Positions 8,573 to 16,382 of a stretch of DNA of 64,000 nucleotides are shown in pieces; positions within the stretch are counted from its first letter, which is position 1, and each line of letters opens with the position of its first letter. Both the position numbers and the translations under genes were made by a program. Under the pieces are notes generated by a model, which was not told the origin of the DNA, ran no database searches, and worked only from the letters and a program-made list of their open reading frames with translations. Source of the stretch: Agarilytica rhodophyticola (GTDB taxonomy: Bacteria; Pseudomonadota; Gammaproteobacteria; Pseudomonadales; Cellvibrionaceae); assembly GCF_002157225.2 (NCBI RefSeq), contig NZ_CP020038.1:1759001-1823000 (forward strand), in the 5' to 3' direction.

Positions 8573-10021
8573 CTAGTCGTCATCAGACTCGCTGTCTGTA
8601 TCGTCGTCATCAGACTCGCTGTCTGTATCGTCGTCATCAGACTCGCTGTCTGTATCGTCGTCATCAGACTCACTGTCTGTATCGTCGTCATCAGACTCAC
8701 TGTCTGTAATTGCCTGATAGAACGCGTGTTTCGATATCATTCTAACATCAGGAATTTGGGGCTGACCGGCAAACTGTTGAACCATACCAACGAAAACCAA
8801 GTCTTCAACTGGGTCAATCCAGAACCAGGTTCCGGCAGCTCCACCCCAATAGTATTCCCCTTTAGAATAGCCACCAACCGGGTTACCTTCAGGATCTTCA
8901 ACAATGCCAAAATTAAGCCCAAAACTTGCTCCAGGCTGCCCACCAAGCAATGGATCCAAATTATTAACCAGATGCTCCGGGAGCTGATTTGTACGCATCA
9001 TCCTTACAGTCTTTGGTTTTAAAAGTCTTACGCCATCTAATTTACCGCCGTTGAGTAACATTTGTGAAAATCTTAAATAATCCATCGCGGTTGAAACCAG
9101 GCCCCAACCACCGGCTTCCAGCATTTGCTCTTCTTTAAAACGAATAACATTGCCGTATAACTCTTGTTCTACCAGCTTACTGTTGATGTCATAATGATAA
9201 ACCTCTGCAAGGCGATCATGTTTTTCTACTGGAACATAGAAAGCGGTATCATTCATTTCCAGTGGCTCGAAGATTCGTTCTTGCAAAAATTCACCAAAAC
9301 GCTGACCAGACAATTTTTCTACAAGATAACCCTGAATATCTACTGATGCGCTATAAGAGAAATTTGTACCGGGCTGAAATAAAAGAGGGACGGTAGACAT
9401 TTTAGTGATCATGTCTTGTAAGCTGGAGTCAGCATCAAAATTATTTGCCTCTGATAACATAACATGAACAGGATGGTTGCCCATCATTGTGCCATATCCA
9501 AAACCAGCAGTGTGATTCATCAACTGACGAATGGTTATGCTGCTATTAGCAGGTTCAGTGATCATATTACCGTCATCATCCAAACCCACATAAACTTGCA
9601 TATCAGCAAATTCAGGAATGTATTTTTCGACAGGATCTGAAAGACGAAACTTTTTTTCCTCAAACAACATCATCATCGCGACACCGGTTATCGGTTTAGA
9701 CATAGAGTACACTCTAAAGATGGTGTCCTTTTCCATAGGTGTTTTTGTCGCAATATCCTGATAGCCCATGGTTTCGTAATGAACTATTTTGCCATGACGC
9801 GCAGCGATGGTTACCATACCCGCCAAACGTTCTTCATCGACAAGAACTTGCAGGTTCTGAGCAACCTGCTTAATTTTTTCTGAATCCATTCCTGCGGATT
9901 CAGGTGAACCAAACCGTAACTTTTTACTCCCCGCATGAGACTGAAGGCTAAAGAAGGTAATACACATCATTAAGAAAAGGTAAAACCATTTATTTTTGTT
10001 TCTAAATATATTGTCTTTCAT
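8573..10021 (-). CDS. Secreted serine hydrolase, beta-lactamase/esterase (PF00144) fold, acidic repeat tail
   Basis: A 482-residue protein with a signal peptide (residues 1-31, hydrophobic FYLFLMMCITFF, cleavage near SHA). The nucleophile motif S-M-S-K is at residues 106-109 ('FRVYSMSKPITG'); a 'FSYSAS' segment supplies the tyrosine motif, and 'GGAAGTWFWIDP' lies where the HTG/KTG-like strand is expected. This is the class C beta-lactamase-like/EstB hydrolase family, whose members cleave esters or peptides; a true beta-lactamase is less likely. The last 45 residues are five near-perfect SESDDDDTD repeats, a highly acidic, possibly Ca2+-binding or surface-exposed tail not usual for the family. 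The gene sits between two IS6-family remnants. Confidence 0.85.
   Translation of the reverse strand: MKDNIFRNKNKWFYLFLMMCITFFSLQSHAGSKKLRFGSPESAGMDSEKIKQVAQNLQVLVDEERLAGMVTIAARHGKIVHYETMGYQDIATKTPMEKDTIFRVYSMSKPITGVAMMMLFEEKKFRLSDPVEKYIPEFADMQVYVGLDDDGNMITEPANSSITIRQLMNHTAGFGYGTMMGNHPVHVMLSEANNFDADSSLQDMITKMSTVPLLFQPGTNFSYSASVDIQGYLVEKLSGQRFGEFLQERIFEPLEMNDTAFYVPVEKHDRLAEVYHYDINSKLVEQELYGNVIRFKEEQMLEAGGWGLVSTAMDYLRFSQMLLNGGKLDGVRLLKPKTVRMMRTNQLPEHLVNNLDPLLGGQPGASFGLNFGIVEDPEGNPVGGYSKGEYYWGGAAGTWFWIDPVEDLVFVGMVQQFAGQPQIPDVRMISKHAFYQAITDSESDDDDTDSESDDDDTDSESDDDDTDSESDDDDTDSESDDD
8575..8706 (-). repeat. 27-base tandem repeat encoding the acidic tail
   Basis: Five nearly identical 27-base units (core TCGTCATCAGACTC, then CTGTCTGTA) encode nine residues each. 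Three units have CTCGCTG and two have CTCACTG, so the array grew recently by whole units. Copy number is expected to vary between strains. Confidence 0.85.
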
Positions 10022-10179
10022 AATGTAGATTCAACTCGCTAGTGCAATTATTGGTTTGATCCCAAACATTATTTGATTGGGTGTTTTTAAAAATTTTCGT
10101 CGCAACTAATTAATTCGGCGTCAAAAGTTAAAAGGGGATTTGCGGCTTACACAGCCAAAGCATAGAATTGTTTAGTGCA

Positions 10180-10787
10180 TTACAGACCGTTAGCAATAGT
10201 TTTCTTCATTTGCCCTTTTTTGATCATTACCGCAACTTCAATTTCTGCCAATGTTTTTTGTGTACAATGAAAATTCTTAAAGCCAAGCATTGAGCGGGAG
10301 AGTCTTGTAATTCGCCGATGATCCTGCTCAATGACATCGTTTAAATATTTACACTGACAGATTTTAACACGCTCATTGTTACCTTGGCTGAATTGTCTTA
10401 TGTTTGATTTATTGGCGCCGCTTTTATCAATATTTAATAAGCAGGGCTTTCCATTGTGTTTAACCGTTTTTGCGAAAAAGTGTTGAGCCGCCTTCTTATC
10501 ACGCTTGGCGGTCAGTAAAAAGTCAACGGCATTACCATGTTTACCAACGGCACAATAATATTTCCACTGGCCTTTAACTCTGAGATACGTCTCATCAAGC
10601 CGCCATTTATTCCCGGGTAGACGCTTCTTTTTTTGAAAAGCTTTTCTAATTTCGGCGCGTAGAATATTACCCAACAATTCAAAGTACTGTGGTCAACGTC
10701 AGTTCCGCGATCAGCCATTATCTCATCAATATTTCGGTAACCGAGTGCATAAGCGCAGTACCAGCGAACACTTTGCAAAATGATCAT
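10180..10787 (-). pseudogene. IS6-family DDE transposase, frameshifted
   Basis: Two overlapping frames make one transposase. The 10512-10787 frame gives the N-terminal helix-turn-helix part ('YALGYRNIDEIMADRG', 'DVDHSTLN'). The 10180-10677 frame gives the catalytic part with 'RLDETYLRVKGQWKYY' (first Asp), 'LLNIDKSGANK' (second Asp) and 'YLNDVIEQDHRRI' (Glu). The shift falls near 10640-10680. An N-terminal deletion removes the usual 'SFKGRHF' segment. The copy is therefore inactive, although the catalytic residues remain. Confidence 0.8.
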
Positions 10788-10866
10788 TGGCTACTTAGAC
10801 TAGTGGCTAAATATGAACCGGCAGTATAAAGGGTAAAATTTCAAAAGTCCGGTATGCGACAAAACC
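10180..10866 (-). mobile_element. IS6-family element, second defective copy
   Basis: The right end at 10866 carries the same GGTTTTGTCGCATACCGG terminus as the copy ending at 8550, and both elements have the same orientation. They bracket the serine hydrolase, the layout of an IS6-type pseudo-compound transposon. I could not fix the left end; a weak match (TTTTCGTCGCAA) lies near 10096-10107. This copy also lacks about 36 bases after the transposase start that the 8244-8471 copy retains. Confidence 0.7.
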
Positions 10867-11039
10867 GTCGAAAATTGGTCTAAGCGTGTGTCTGGGTATG
10901 AAGGATAATTTTCACTGTGCTAAACTATTGTGGACACACACTTAACTATTCACTGCAGTTTATTTTTGTGAATTAATATCCTTCATTAAGTCAAGTACTG
11001 GTCAGTATTGGAAGTATGATTGGCGTTTAGAACTTTTTA

Positions 11040-11155
11040 TCACAAGCAGATATTTAGTCAACGATAACGAGCGTGTGCTTCTTTCAGTTTTCCGCCGCAC
11101 AAAAAAAGAAGCTATGACACATTAGTATCTACAGTGCGATCATTCGATATAACGC
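11040..11155. repeat. Intergenic repeat A, copy 1
   Basis: About 115 bases matching 15137-15250, with shared blocks GATAACGA, CGCACAAAAAA, AAGCTATGAC and a TAGTAT.TACA..G..TCATTC run. A shorter, more diverged copy lies at 16327-16382. The other two copies sit at the 3' ends of minus-strand genes; this one has no intact gene beside it, only the EcsC remnant. Confidence 0.65.
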
Positions 11156-11222
11156 CTTGTTTTGAAAAAACTGAAGCACAGTAGTCTTGTATCTATCAGC
11201 AACTTGTTATGCTTAGTTTGCT

Positions 11223-11360
11223 TCAAAAGATGAAATTGTTCTTTTTTATTACACTAACTTCAATATAGTTCCAGCCACCTCCAATAAGGCCTCCTACTAT
11301 AGGTAAAGTCTTTGTGACTACACCTTTTTGTGTAACCTTGATACCAAAATATTTTAGCAT
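11223..11360 (-). pseudogene. EcsC-family C-terminal fragment
   Basis: A 45-residue frame reading 'YFGIKVTQKGVVTKTLPIVGG' (in parts: YFGIKVTQKGVV, TLPIVGGLIGGGWNYIEV). It resembles the C-terminal signature of EcsC proteins, where a 'K...A...P..GA..G...N' stretch is typical. It starts abruptly next to the DUF2924 pseudogene, so the rest of the gene was probably lost when that segment arrived or recombined. Confidence 0.4.
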
Positions 11361-11372
11361 TTAATATTATTT

Positions 11373-11858
11373 TTATGTTGATGATTTTTTCACTATTTTC
11401 TTAGATTGTCGAGAGCCAAAAAATGCAGGCCCAGACCAATGTGTACCGGTAATCTCTTTCGCAATTTTGGATAAACTTTTGTAAGGGCGTTTTTGAAATT
11501 CAAACTGTTCATCTGATCGCACAATCACCTCGTATTCCACATCGTTATAAAGTCGTTTCAAAATGGTGCCCGGTACTGGAATATAAGTGTTTTGTTTATT
11601 TTTACTTTTATTGATTGCGTATGTTTGGCTAATCTCTTTAATACGTTGTGTATTTCTTTTAATAATTTTCTTATCATCAGCACTTAACGAGTTAACTTAT
11701 AATGCGTAAGGCAGACGCCGCTCAATATAACTTCTTGCTCGCACTGGGGGTGATGTTTGGTTGAATTCCTGCCATATGACTAACAGTTCTTTCATTGCCA
11801 TGTTTTCAAGCTGCATGATCTGCGTTAGTGTAGAAGGGGGCGTTTCTGCTATCGACAT
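11373..11858 (-). pseudogene. DUF2924 protein, nonsense-mutated duplicate of the 27.9 kb gene
   Basis: Base-by-base similar to the intact gene at 27901-28383 over its whole length, including upstream sequence to about 11909 (shared TCCATGTACGCTCAGGTAGG). A CAA glutamine codon (in 'YALQVNALS') has become TAA at about 11698, splitting the frame. The C-terminal part keeps the family signature 'SLSKIAKEITGTHWSGPAFF'. It is a relic of an earlier element of the same type as the prophage at 26 kb, or a segmental duplication of its end. Confidence 0.8.
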
Positions 11859-11930
11859 GGCTGGCCTTTGGATGTGTTGATAATAGGTTTTCCATGTACG
11901 CTCAGGTAGGCAGACTAGCGCTTCCAGTAT

Positions 11931-11958
11931 GTTTACTGCCGTATAGGCAGCTTAAAAT
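11931..11958 (+). repeat. Solitary type I-F CRISPR-like repeat, copy 3 (degenerate)
   Basis: Begins GTTTACTGCCGTATAGGCAG and ends CTTAAAAT: the stem CTGCCGTATAGGCAG is intact, with three changes outside it relative to the copy at 5003. It begins about 20 bases past the point where similarity between the two DUF2924 regions stops (about 11909). No second repeat is nearby. Confidence 0.6.
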
Positions 11959-12516
11959 AATAGGGTTGCTGATTAGTGGCCACATTGTTGTCCACTGAGC
12001 AATTCCTATGGTTGATATTTAGTCTTTTCTCTTGAGTGGAAATATACTTAATATAGGTTTGTTGCTACTTCCATACCTAGCAATAAATGAATGAATGATA
12101 AACCTATGCCTGATATCTCTCTTCTAGTACAAAATAAGATTGAAAAATACTCTTAATATATTGATTTTATTCCTTATATCTATGGGCTGTATTTGGTTTT
12201 TATTAGTACAGTTAATTACCTCTTTGGTTTAGCTAACTATAAACCCCTCTGGTTTTCTCCGTTCTGAGTAAGGTTTGCGTATTTCTTTTTGGGTAGCCAT
12301 TGCCCTCAAAAAACCATCATAAAATTCCGTCGCTAAGTTATTGATTTATAAGGAAATAATTTTTCGTCATCGACGGACTTCGAAAGTGGTGCGTGGCATA
12401 GTGAGAGAGAATATAGGGGAGAAGAGAGAATTTGATGCTATGAAGTCCGGGATTAAAAAATAGCCGAAGTCCGCAAACCCTTGCCGTTACTGGGCTGTAG
12501 CGCGGGGGGCAGGCAT

Positions 12517-12547
12517 AAAAAAGCCAACCTGATAGGGGTTGGCTTTT
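12517..12547 (-). terminator. Rho-independent terminator
   Basis: AAAAAAGCCAACC / GGTTGGCTTTT hairpin. Read on the minus strand it ends in six Ts, so it terminates a leftward transcript, directly after the tRNA-end-like sequence at 12553-12590. Confidence 0.65.
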
Positions 12548-12552
12548 ATCTA

Positions 12553-12590
12553 TTGGTGGAGGGGAGGGAACTCGGTTCAAACCCTTTCTG
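12553..12590 (-). other. tRNA/tmRNA 3'-end-like relic, possible old attachment site
   Basis: On the minus strand the sequence ends GTTCCCTCCCCTCCACCA and is followed eight bases later by a terminator, the usual layout of a tRNA or tmRNA 3' end. The T-arm is imperfect (GGGTTTGAACC) and I find no tRNA body upstream. It may be a degenerate fragment left by integration into ssrA or a tRNA gene, or chance. Confidence 0.25.
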
Positions 12591-13026
12591 TGATGTATTT
12601 AGGCTTAGTGGTAAGTCCTTGTAAGAATTGGTAAAGTTGTTATGCATCAATGTGGTGCATCTGCTTGTAGTTTTTAGTTCTATATCGAATTAAGCCTTTT
12701 GACGTCAGTTAACCTAGACATTCACGAAGAATTATATATGCTTAACTTGCCTGTTATAGTCGCTTATCAGATTAGGAAAGTATTTCTATGCATATAAAAG
12801 TCCTTGATTTTGTGATGAGTTATTTTTAATTGACAGGCCGAAATAATCAATAAAACATGCTACATACTCAAAATTTTGCCTAATACCTAATATCTGCTAT
12901 GAGTAAGTTGCGACTTTGAAATCTAATAATAATAATGTTTATATTATTTGTTTTGGGTTTTTCTCTGGTAGCTTGTGCATCAAAATTGAAAACTAGAGTA
13001 CAAAAAATTAAGCTTAAGGAGTGAGA
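12591..13026. other. Intergenic region upstream of the dual-OB operon
   Basis: AT-rich, no gene seen. It must hold the promoter of the three-gene plus-strand operon that starts at 13027. The stretch 11959-12516 is likewise without a supported gene. Confidence 0.35.
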
Positions 13027-13728
13027 ATGAGAGAAGTAATAATCACAGACTTAACAAGGTTTTCTACCGGTGATAATGTCTGTACAGCCGTAATTGATGT
13101 GAAGACAGGCGAATGTTTCCGGCCAATGCCTTATTTAAAAAGCACTAAATGTGAGGAATTAGGTATTCATCCTGGTGCAATCTTGAAAGGGAATATTTCT
13201 TTGCAGCAAAATAGAGATAATCCTCATGTTGAGGATGCTAGTTATTCCGACCTAAAATTTTATGGTGCATGCAATGGTGAGCAGTTCCTTCAAATACTAG
13301 AAAACTCATCGAGTGATTCTGTGTCACAAGGTTTTGGTATTGATTTTGATTCTAATCAGAAACATATTCCCTACGGTCAAGAGGCAAATTGTTCAATAAT
13401 CACGATTAAGGTCTTGCCACGTCAGTTAAGCATTCATGAAGACCAGTTTAAACCAGGAAAAATTAAAGCTTCTTTCACAGATGATAGTGGACATAAGTAC
13501 AACTATCTTTCAATCACTGATAGGGGATTTCATGACTATGCGAAAAAGCACCAAAATGATGATAGGCTACACGAGGTCACTGATTTAATAAATAAACAGG
13601 ATTCAGTCTATCTAAGAGTGGGATTAAGTAGAGTCTGGGCTATTGGAGAGAGGAATGGATACTGGTTGCAGGTTAACGGAATCTATACATTTCCAAGGTT
13701 TCACGATGAGATAAGAAGCTATGGCTAA
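13027..13728 (+). CDS. Dual OB-domain protein (first gene of a DUF488/DUF4326 operon)
   Basis: Start set at the ATG at 13027: AAGGAG at 13015-13020 gives good spacing, better than an in-frame GTG at 13021. The 233-residue product opens 'MREVIITDLTRFSTGDNVCTAVID' (read as REVIITDLTRFS, NVCTAVID) and ends 'LRVGLSRVWAIGERNGYWLQVNGIYTFP' (read as LRVGLSRVW, YWLQVNGIYTFP). These are the edges of a family annotated as dual OB proteins that travel with DUF488. OB folds bind nucleic acids, so a guide or substrate-binding role for the two downstream enzymes is plausible. It overlaps the next gene by eight bases, indicating translational coupling. Confidence 0.7.
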   Translation: MREVIITDLTRFSTGDNVCTAVIDVKTGECFRPMPYLKSTKCEELGIHPGAILKGNISLQQNRDNPHVEDASYSDLKFYGACNGEQFLQILENSSSDSVSQGFGIDFDSNQKHIPYGQEANCSIITIKVLPRQLSIHEDQFKPGKIKASFTDDSGHKYNYLSITDRGFHDYAKKHQNDDRLHEVTDLINKQDSVYLRVGLSRVWAIGERNGYWLQVNGIYTFPRFHDEIRSYG

Positions 13729-14173
13729 TGAAATAGATATATACACGATTGGTTTTACTAAAAAGAACGCAGAAACATTCTTTAACCTCATTCGCACATC
13801 AGAAATAAGTACACTTTTGGATGTGCGATTAAACAATATTTCTCAACTTGCCGGTTTTGCAAAGAGAGATGACCTTAGATTTTTCTTAAAAGAGCTTTGT
13901 AATACGGATTACGTGCATGTTCCAGAGCTTGCTCCAACAAAAGACATCTTGAATGCTTATAAAAAAGGTGAAATACCCTGGGAAGAGTATGAAGATAAAT
14001 TTCTAAATCTTATGGGGCAAAGAAATATAGAAAGGTCAGTAAAGCCTGCATTGCTAGATCAAGGTTGCTTATTGTGTAGTGAGCATGAACCGCATTTATG
14101 TCATAGGAGGCTTGTTGTTGAGTACCTTAATGAGAATTCTGAATTAGATCTAAAAGTGAAGCATTTGTATTAA
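13721..14173 (+). CDS. DUF488 family protein
   Basis: A 150-residue protein with the DUF488 hallmarks: 'IYTIGFTKKNAETFFNLI' at the N-terminus, 'LLDVRLNN' (residues 32-39), 'YVHVPELAPT', and the C-terminal 'CLLCSEHEPHLCHRRLV' motif with three Cys and adjacent His/Arg. DUF488 proteins have no firmly established chemistry; the conserved Cys-Glu and Cys-His-Arg suggest an enzyme or metal site acting on nucleic acid or nucleotides. Its ATG overlaps the dual-OB gene, and its TAA shares a base with the next ATG (TAATG). Confidence 0.85.
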   Translation: MANEIDIYTIGFTKKNAETFFNLIRTSEISTLLDVRLNNISQLAGFAKRDDLRFFLKELCNTDYVHVPELAPTKDILNAYKKGEIPWEEYEDKFLNLMGQRNIERSVKPALLDQGCLLCSEHEPHLCHRRLVVEYLNENSELDLKVKHLY

Positions 14174-14778
14174 TGGCGACAGTATTAATTCTTTATCCAA
14201 AACTATTTAATTGCTACTCAAAGTTTTCTAGAAAAGTAGAGAAAATATCTTCAAGTCTCAAAGATGTTGTTTTAACTTATCCAAACGATCCGTGTGATTT
14301 TATACAGAGATTGTGTGATGAAAACCCAGGAAAATTGAAGAGCATAAAATTAATTAATTGGACAACTGACGATATAACTCATGCAATTATTTTTGATGAT
14401 GGTGAAGAGTTCGGAGAAGAAATAAAAAAAATAAAGGATAGCGGTAAGCCGCTAAGAGTTATTAGTATTGCTATAACACGAGTTGTAAATATAAAAACTG
14501 AGCCAGAATACCAAAAAGAGAAGAGTACGCCGAATTATGAGTACATTGGAAGAGGTTCTTACTGGGGAAACCCTTACTCAATGTATAGTGAAGGAGATGA
14601 TCGAAACGAGGTCATACGTAAATATAAATACGATTTTGACTATGAAAAATTTCCTAACAAAGAAAAATCTGAAGTGTATAAATTAGCAGGAAAGCGTCTG
14701 GGGTGTTTTTGTAAACCAGAAGCTTGCCACGGCGATATTCTTGCTGATTTTTTGAATTCGTGGGACGACGGTAAGTAG
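14173..14778 (+). CDS. DUF4326 domain protein with an extra N-terminal region
   Basis: The C-terminal half (about residues 110-200) is DUF4326: 'YEYIGRGSYWGNPYS', a basic helical middle, and 'LGCFCKPEACHGDILADFL'. The first 100 residues ('TVLILYPKLFNCYSKFSRKV', 'HAIIFDDGEEF') form an additional domain, perhaps a Rossmann-like nucleotide binder. The C-x-C...CHGD motif parallels the C...CHRR motif of the DUF488 neighbour, and the coupled TAATG start shows the three genes act together. DUF4326 and relatives have been proposed as components of prokaryotic conflict systems; the function here is inferred only. Confidence 0.75.
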   Translation: MATVLILYPKLFNCYSKFSRKVEKISSSLKDVVLTYPNDPCDFIQRLCDENPGKLKSIKLINWTTDDITHAIIFDDGEEFGEEIKKIKDSGKPLRVISIAITRVVNIKTEPEYQKEKSTPNYEYIGRGSYWGNPYSMYSEGDDRNEVIRKYKYDFDYEKFPNKEKSEVYKLAGKRLGCFCKPEACHGDILADFLNSWDDGK

Positions 14779-15136
14779 GTACTTAACAAAGCGTTGCTGC
14801 GGAAACTGAAAGTTAAAACGAATACTCGAACAACCAAACAATAAGATAAGAGCACCTAGCCCCTGATCGTCTCGAAGAAGCTGCACGACTATACCTACAT
14901 TTACTTAAATTCTATCCTGCGCCAGATTGGTTTTGAATACCGACTATATATAAAAGGCAAAACAATCATATAAATAAAGTGATGCTGACAAAGTAATGCT
15001 TTTGGTGTCAATCAAAAGCTCCCTAAGCTGTTTGCTCTCACGGATAGTTGTCATCTTTTTTTGCAATGGTTCTGTGAATAGTTGTAAGTGTCCAATACAT
15101 AAATATTGGACGCGTGACTGACGTCTAGAGTTTTTT
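14779..15136. other. Intergenic region after the DUF488 operon
   Basis: No supported gene. Repeat A copy 2 follows at 15137-15250, before the convergent minus-strand genes. Confidence 0.35.
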
Positions 15137-15250
15137 GTCACAAAAGCAAGCTTAGTAGAGATAACGAATGTGCACATTTTCCACATCACTGTCGCACAAA
15201 AAACAAGCTATGACGTATAGTATTTACAATGAGGTCATTCTATATAGCGC
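15137..15250. repeat. Intergenic repeat A, copy 2
   Basis: Matches 11040-11155 (GATAACGA, CGCACAAAAAA, AAGCTATGAC, TCATTC). It lies about 65 bases past the stop of the minus-strand gene at 15316, the same relative position as copy 3 beside the gene at 16381. Confidence 0.65.
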
Positions 15251-15315
15251 TCGTATTTACGACTGATTTGGAGAACAGCGGAAAACCAGTCCGTTAGCAT
15301 GAGCTTGTTACATGT

Positions 15316-15789
15316 TTACAGTGTTGGATAGGACAGCTTTTCATTGTGAGATTGAGCGTCATCTTCCCAAATAAGCCGAATTACATGCTTAGATTTGGTC
15401 AGCATGTGAACCGCAGCTATCAATTCGACCGACTGATGTCTCTCTAAACTTTCCATTGGAAATTTATCAGTGACTTCAGAATCAATTATTACATCGTTCC
15501 CCTCTGGAAAATCTATTTTTACGTTTCTAGCAGTTGAAGCCCCTTTATTCCAAATTTTAAGCCGATATTTATTGCTGCCCAGTTTAATGAAAGATGCTCC
15601 AAGATCGGCTCTTTTTTCATTTAATGAGTCCTCATTTCCCTTCTCTAATAGAAGATTGTTTAACTTCTCTTGGCTTTCAACAAGAGATTTTTGCTTCTTG
15701 TTAAAACTAACAGTTTGCCAAGTTGCATAGCCTGATAGGAGAAATGCCAAACCAGCGATAATATCACCTGCATCAATAGTTACTGGCAT
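15316..15789 (-). CDS. Membrane-anchored protein, partner of the zinc-ribbon gene
   Basis: A 157-residue protein with one N-terminal hydrophobic segment (residues 8-28, 'AGDIIAGLAFLLSGYATWQTV'-like, read as IIAGLAFLLSGYA), a short coiled coil (residues 30-60), and a C-terminal beta-rich domain ('KYRLKIWNKGASTARNVKI') resembling an immunoglobulin-type sensor fold. Its start shares one base with the stop of the upstream zinc-ribbon gene, so the two are coupled. The family is not recognised. TM-plus-coiled-coil pairs with a cytosolic zinc protein recur in defence islands; the role is inferred. Confidence 0.6.
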   Translation of the reverse strand: MPVTIDAGDIIAGLAFLLSGYATWQTVSFNKKQKSLVESQEKLNNLLLEKGNEDSLNEKRADLGASFIKLGSNKYRLKIWNKGASTARNVKIDFPEGNDVIIDSEVTDKFPMESLERHQSVELIAAVHMLTKSKHVIRLIWEDDAQSHNEKLSYPTL

Positions 15790-16070
15790 TATTTGATCCT
15801 AATATTTTTACTACCTGAAAATGCTTTTTTGAGGGATTTGCGAAGTTCATCAGCAATACCTTCCGTAACCTCTTTCTTAATTTCAGAGAGGTGCTCATCA
15901 ATATTTTCGCTATTCTCTTGAATTAGCTCGTCTTTGTTTAATTCTCTTTCACATAAGGCACAGGTCATAATCTGAATAGTTTCATCCGCGCCCTCATCAT
16001 ACGAAAAATCAGAACACCCGCATGTTGGGCATAGTAACCTAATACTTCTATTGTATTTCTCAGAATTCAT
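15789..16070 (-). CDS. Small zinc-ribbon protein
   Basis: A 93-residue protein. Residues 14-45 carry a treble-clef/zinc-ribbon pair: 'LCPTCGCSDFSYDEG' then 'MTCALCERELNKDEL'. The C-terminal half is a charged amphipathic helix ('HLSEIKKEVTEGIADELRKS') that could coil with the partner's helix. It looks like the ECs_2282-type putative zinc-binding proteins, a tentative match from memory. It is the first gene of a two-gene minus-strand unit, with intergenic repeat B just upstream (16116-16201). Confidence 0.6.
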   Translation of the reverse strand: MNSEKYNRSIRLLCPTCGCSDFSYDEGADETIQIMTCALCERELNKDELIQENSENIDEHLSEIKKEVTEGIADELRKSLKKAFSGSKNIRIK

Positions 16071-16115
16071 CCTATCTCTCCGAATTATAAGGGTGCGTAA
16101 AACTACCCCAGTGGG

Positions 16116-16201
16116 AATTTCCAGTTATACACAACGGCCTTCCGATCAATGTTGTAGATAAAACTCTAACAGGCTCAAGGAGTTGCAACACAACAATACA
16201 C
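16116..16201. repeat. Intergenic repeat B, copy 1
   Basis: About 86 bases matching 17558-17640, with identical core TGTTGTAGATAAAACTCTAA followed by CAGG and a GTTGCAACA/GTGCAACA block. Each copy lies 45-65 bases upstream of the first gene of a minus-strand unit, so it may carry the promoter or an operator. Confidence 0.7.
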
Positions 16202-16326
16202 CTAAACAGCCTCGATTGGCAAACGTAAGCCGCTAATTGCCTTTCATACTATCACTCTGTGAGTCTACTAAATCTTAATTAGACATCAGACTAGTTTTGA
16301 ATGCTAATATCAAGAAACTCTACTTT

Positions 16327-16382
16327 GCTCGCAAACAAGAAACCAAACTATGACCTATTAGCTTCATTTGATATAATAGCTT
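16327..16382. repeat. Intergenic repeat A, copy 3 (short, diverged)
   Basis: Shares CAAACTATGACCTATTAGC and TTGATATAATAGC with the CAAGCTATGAC...ATATAGCGC part of copies 1 and 2. It touches the stop codon of the minus-strand gene at 16381, again at the 3' side. Confidence 0.45.

Noticed and set aside
8513-9022. 169-codon plus-strand frame with VVIRLAVCI repeats
   Set aside because: It is the antisense of the acidic-tail repeats of the hydrolase gene.
9700-9780. Classical beta-lactamase resistance gene
   Set aside because: S-x-x-K is present, but the Tyr and KTG-type motifs fit the EstB-like/serine hydrolase branch better; antibiotic resistance cannot be claimed.
12338-12580. 80-codon minus-strand frame
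   Set aside because: It runs across a terminator and the tRNA-end-like sequence and has no ribosome site or family resemblance.
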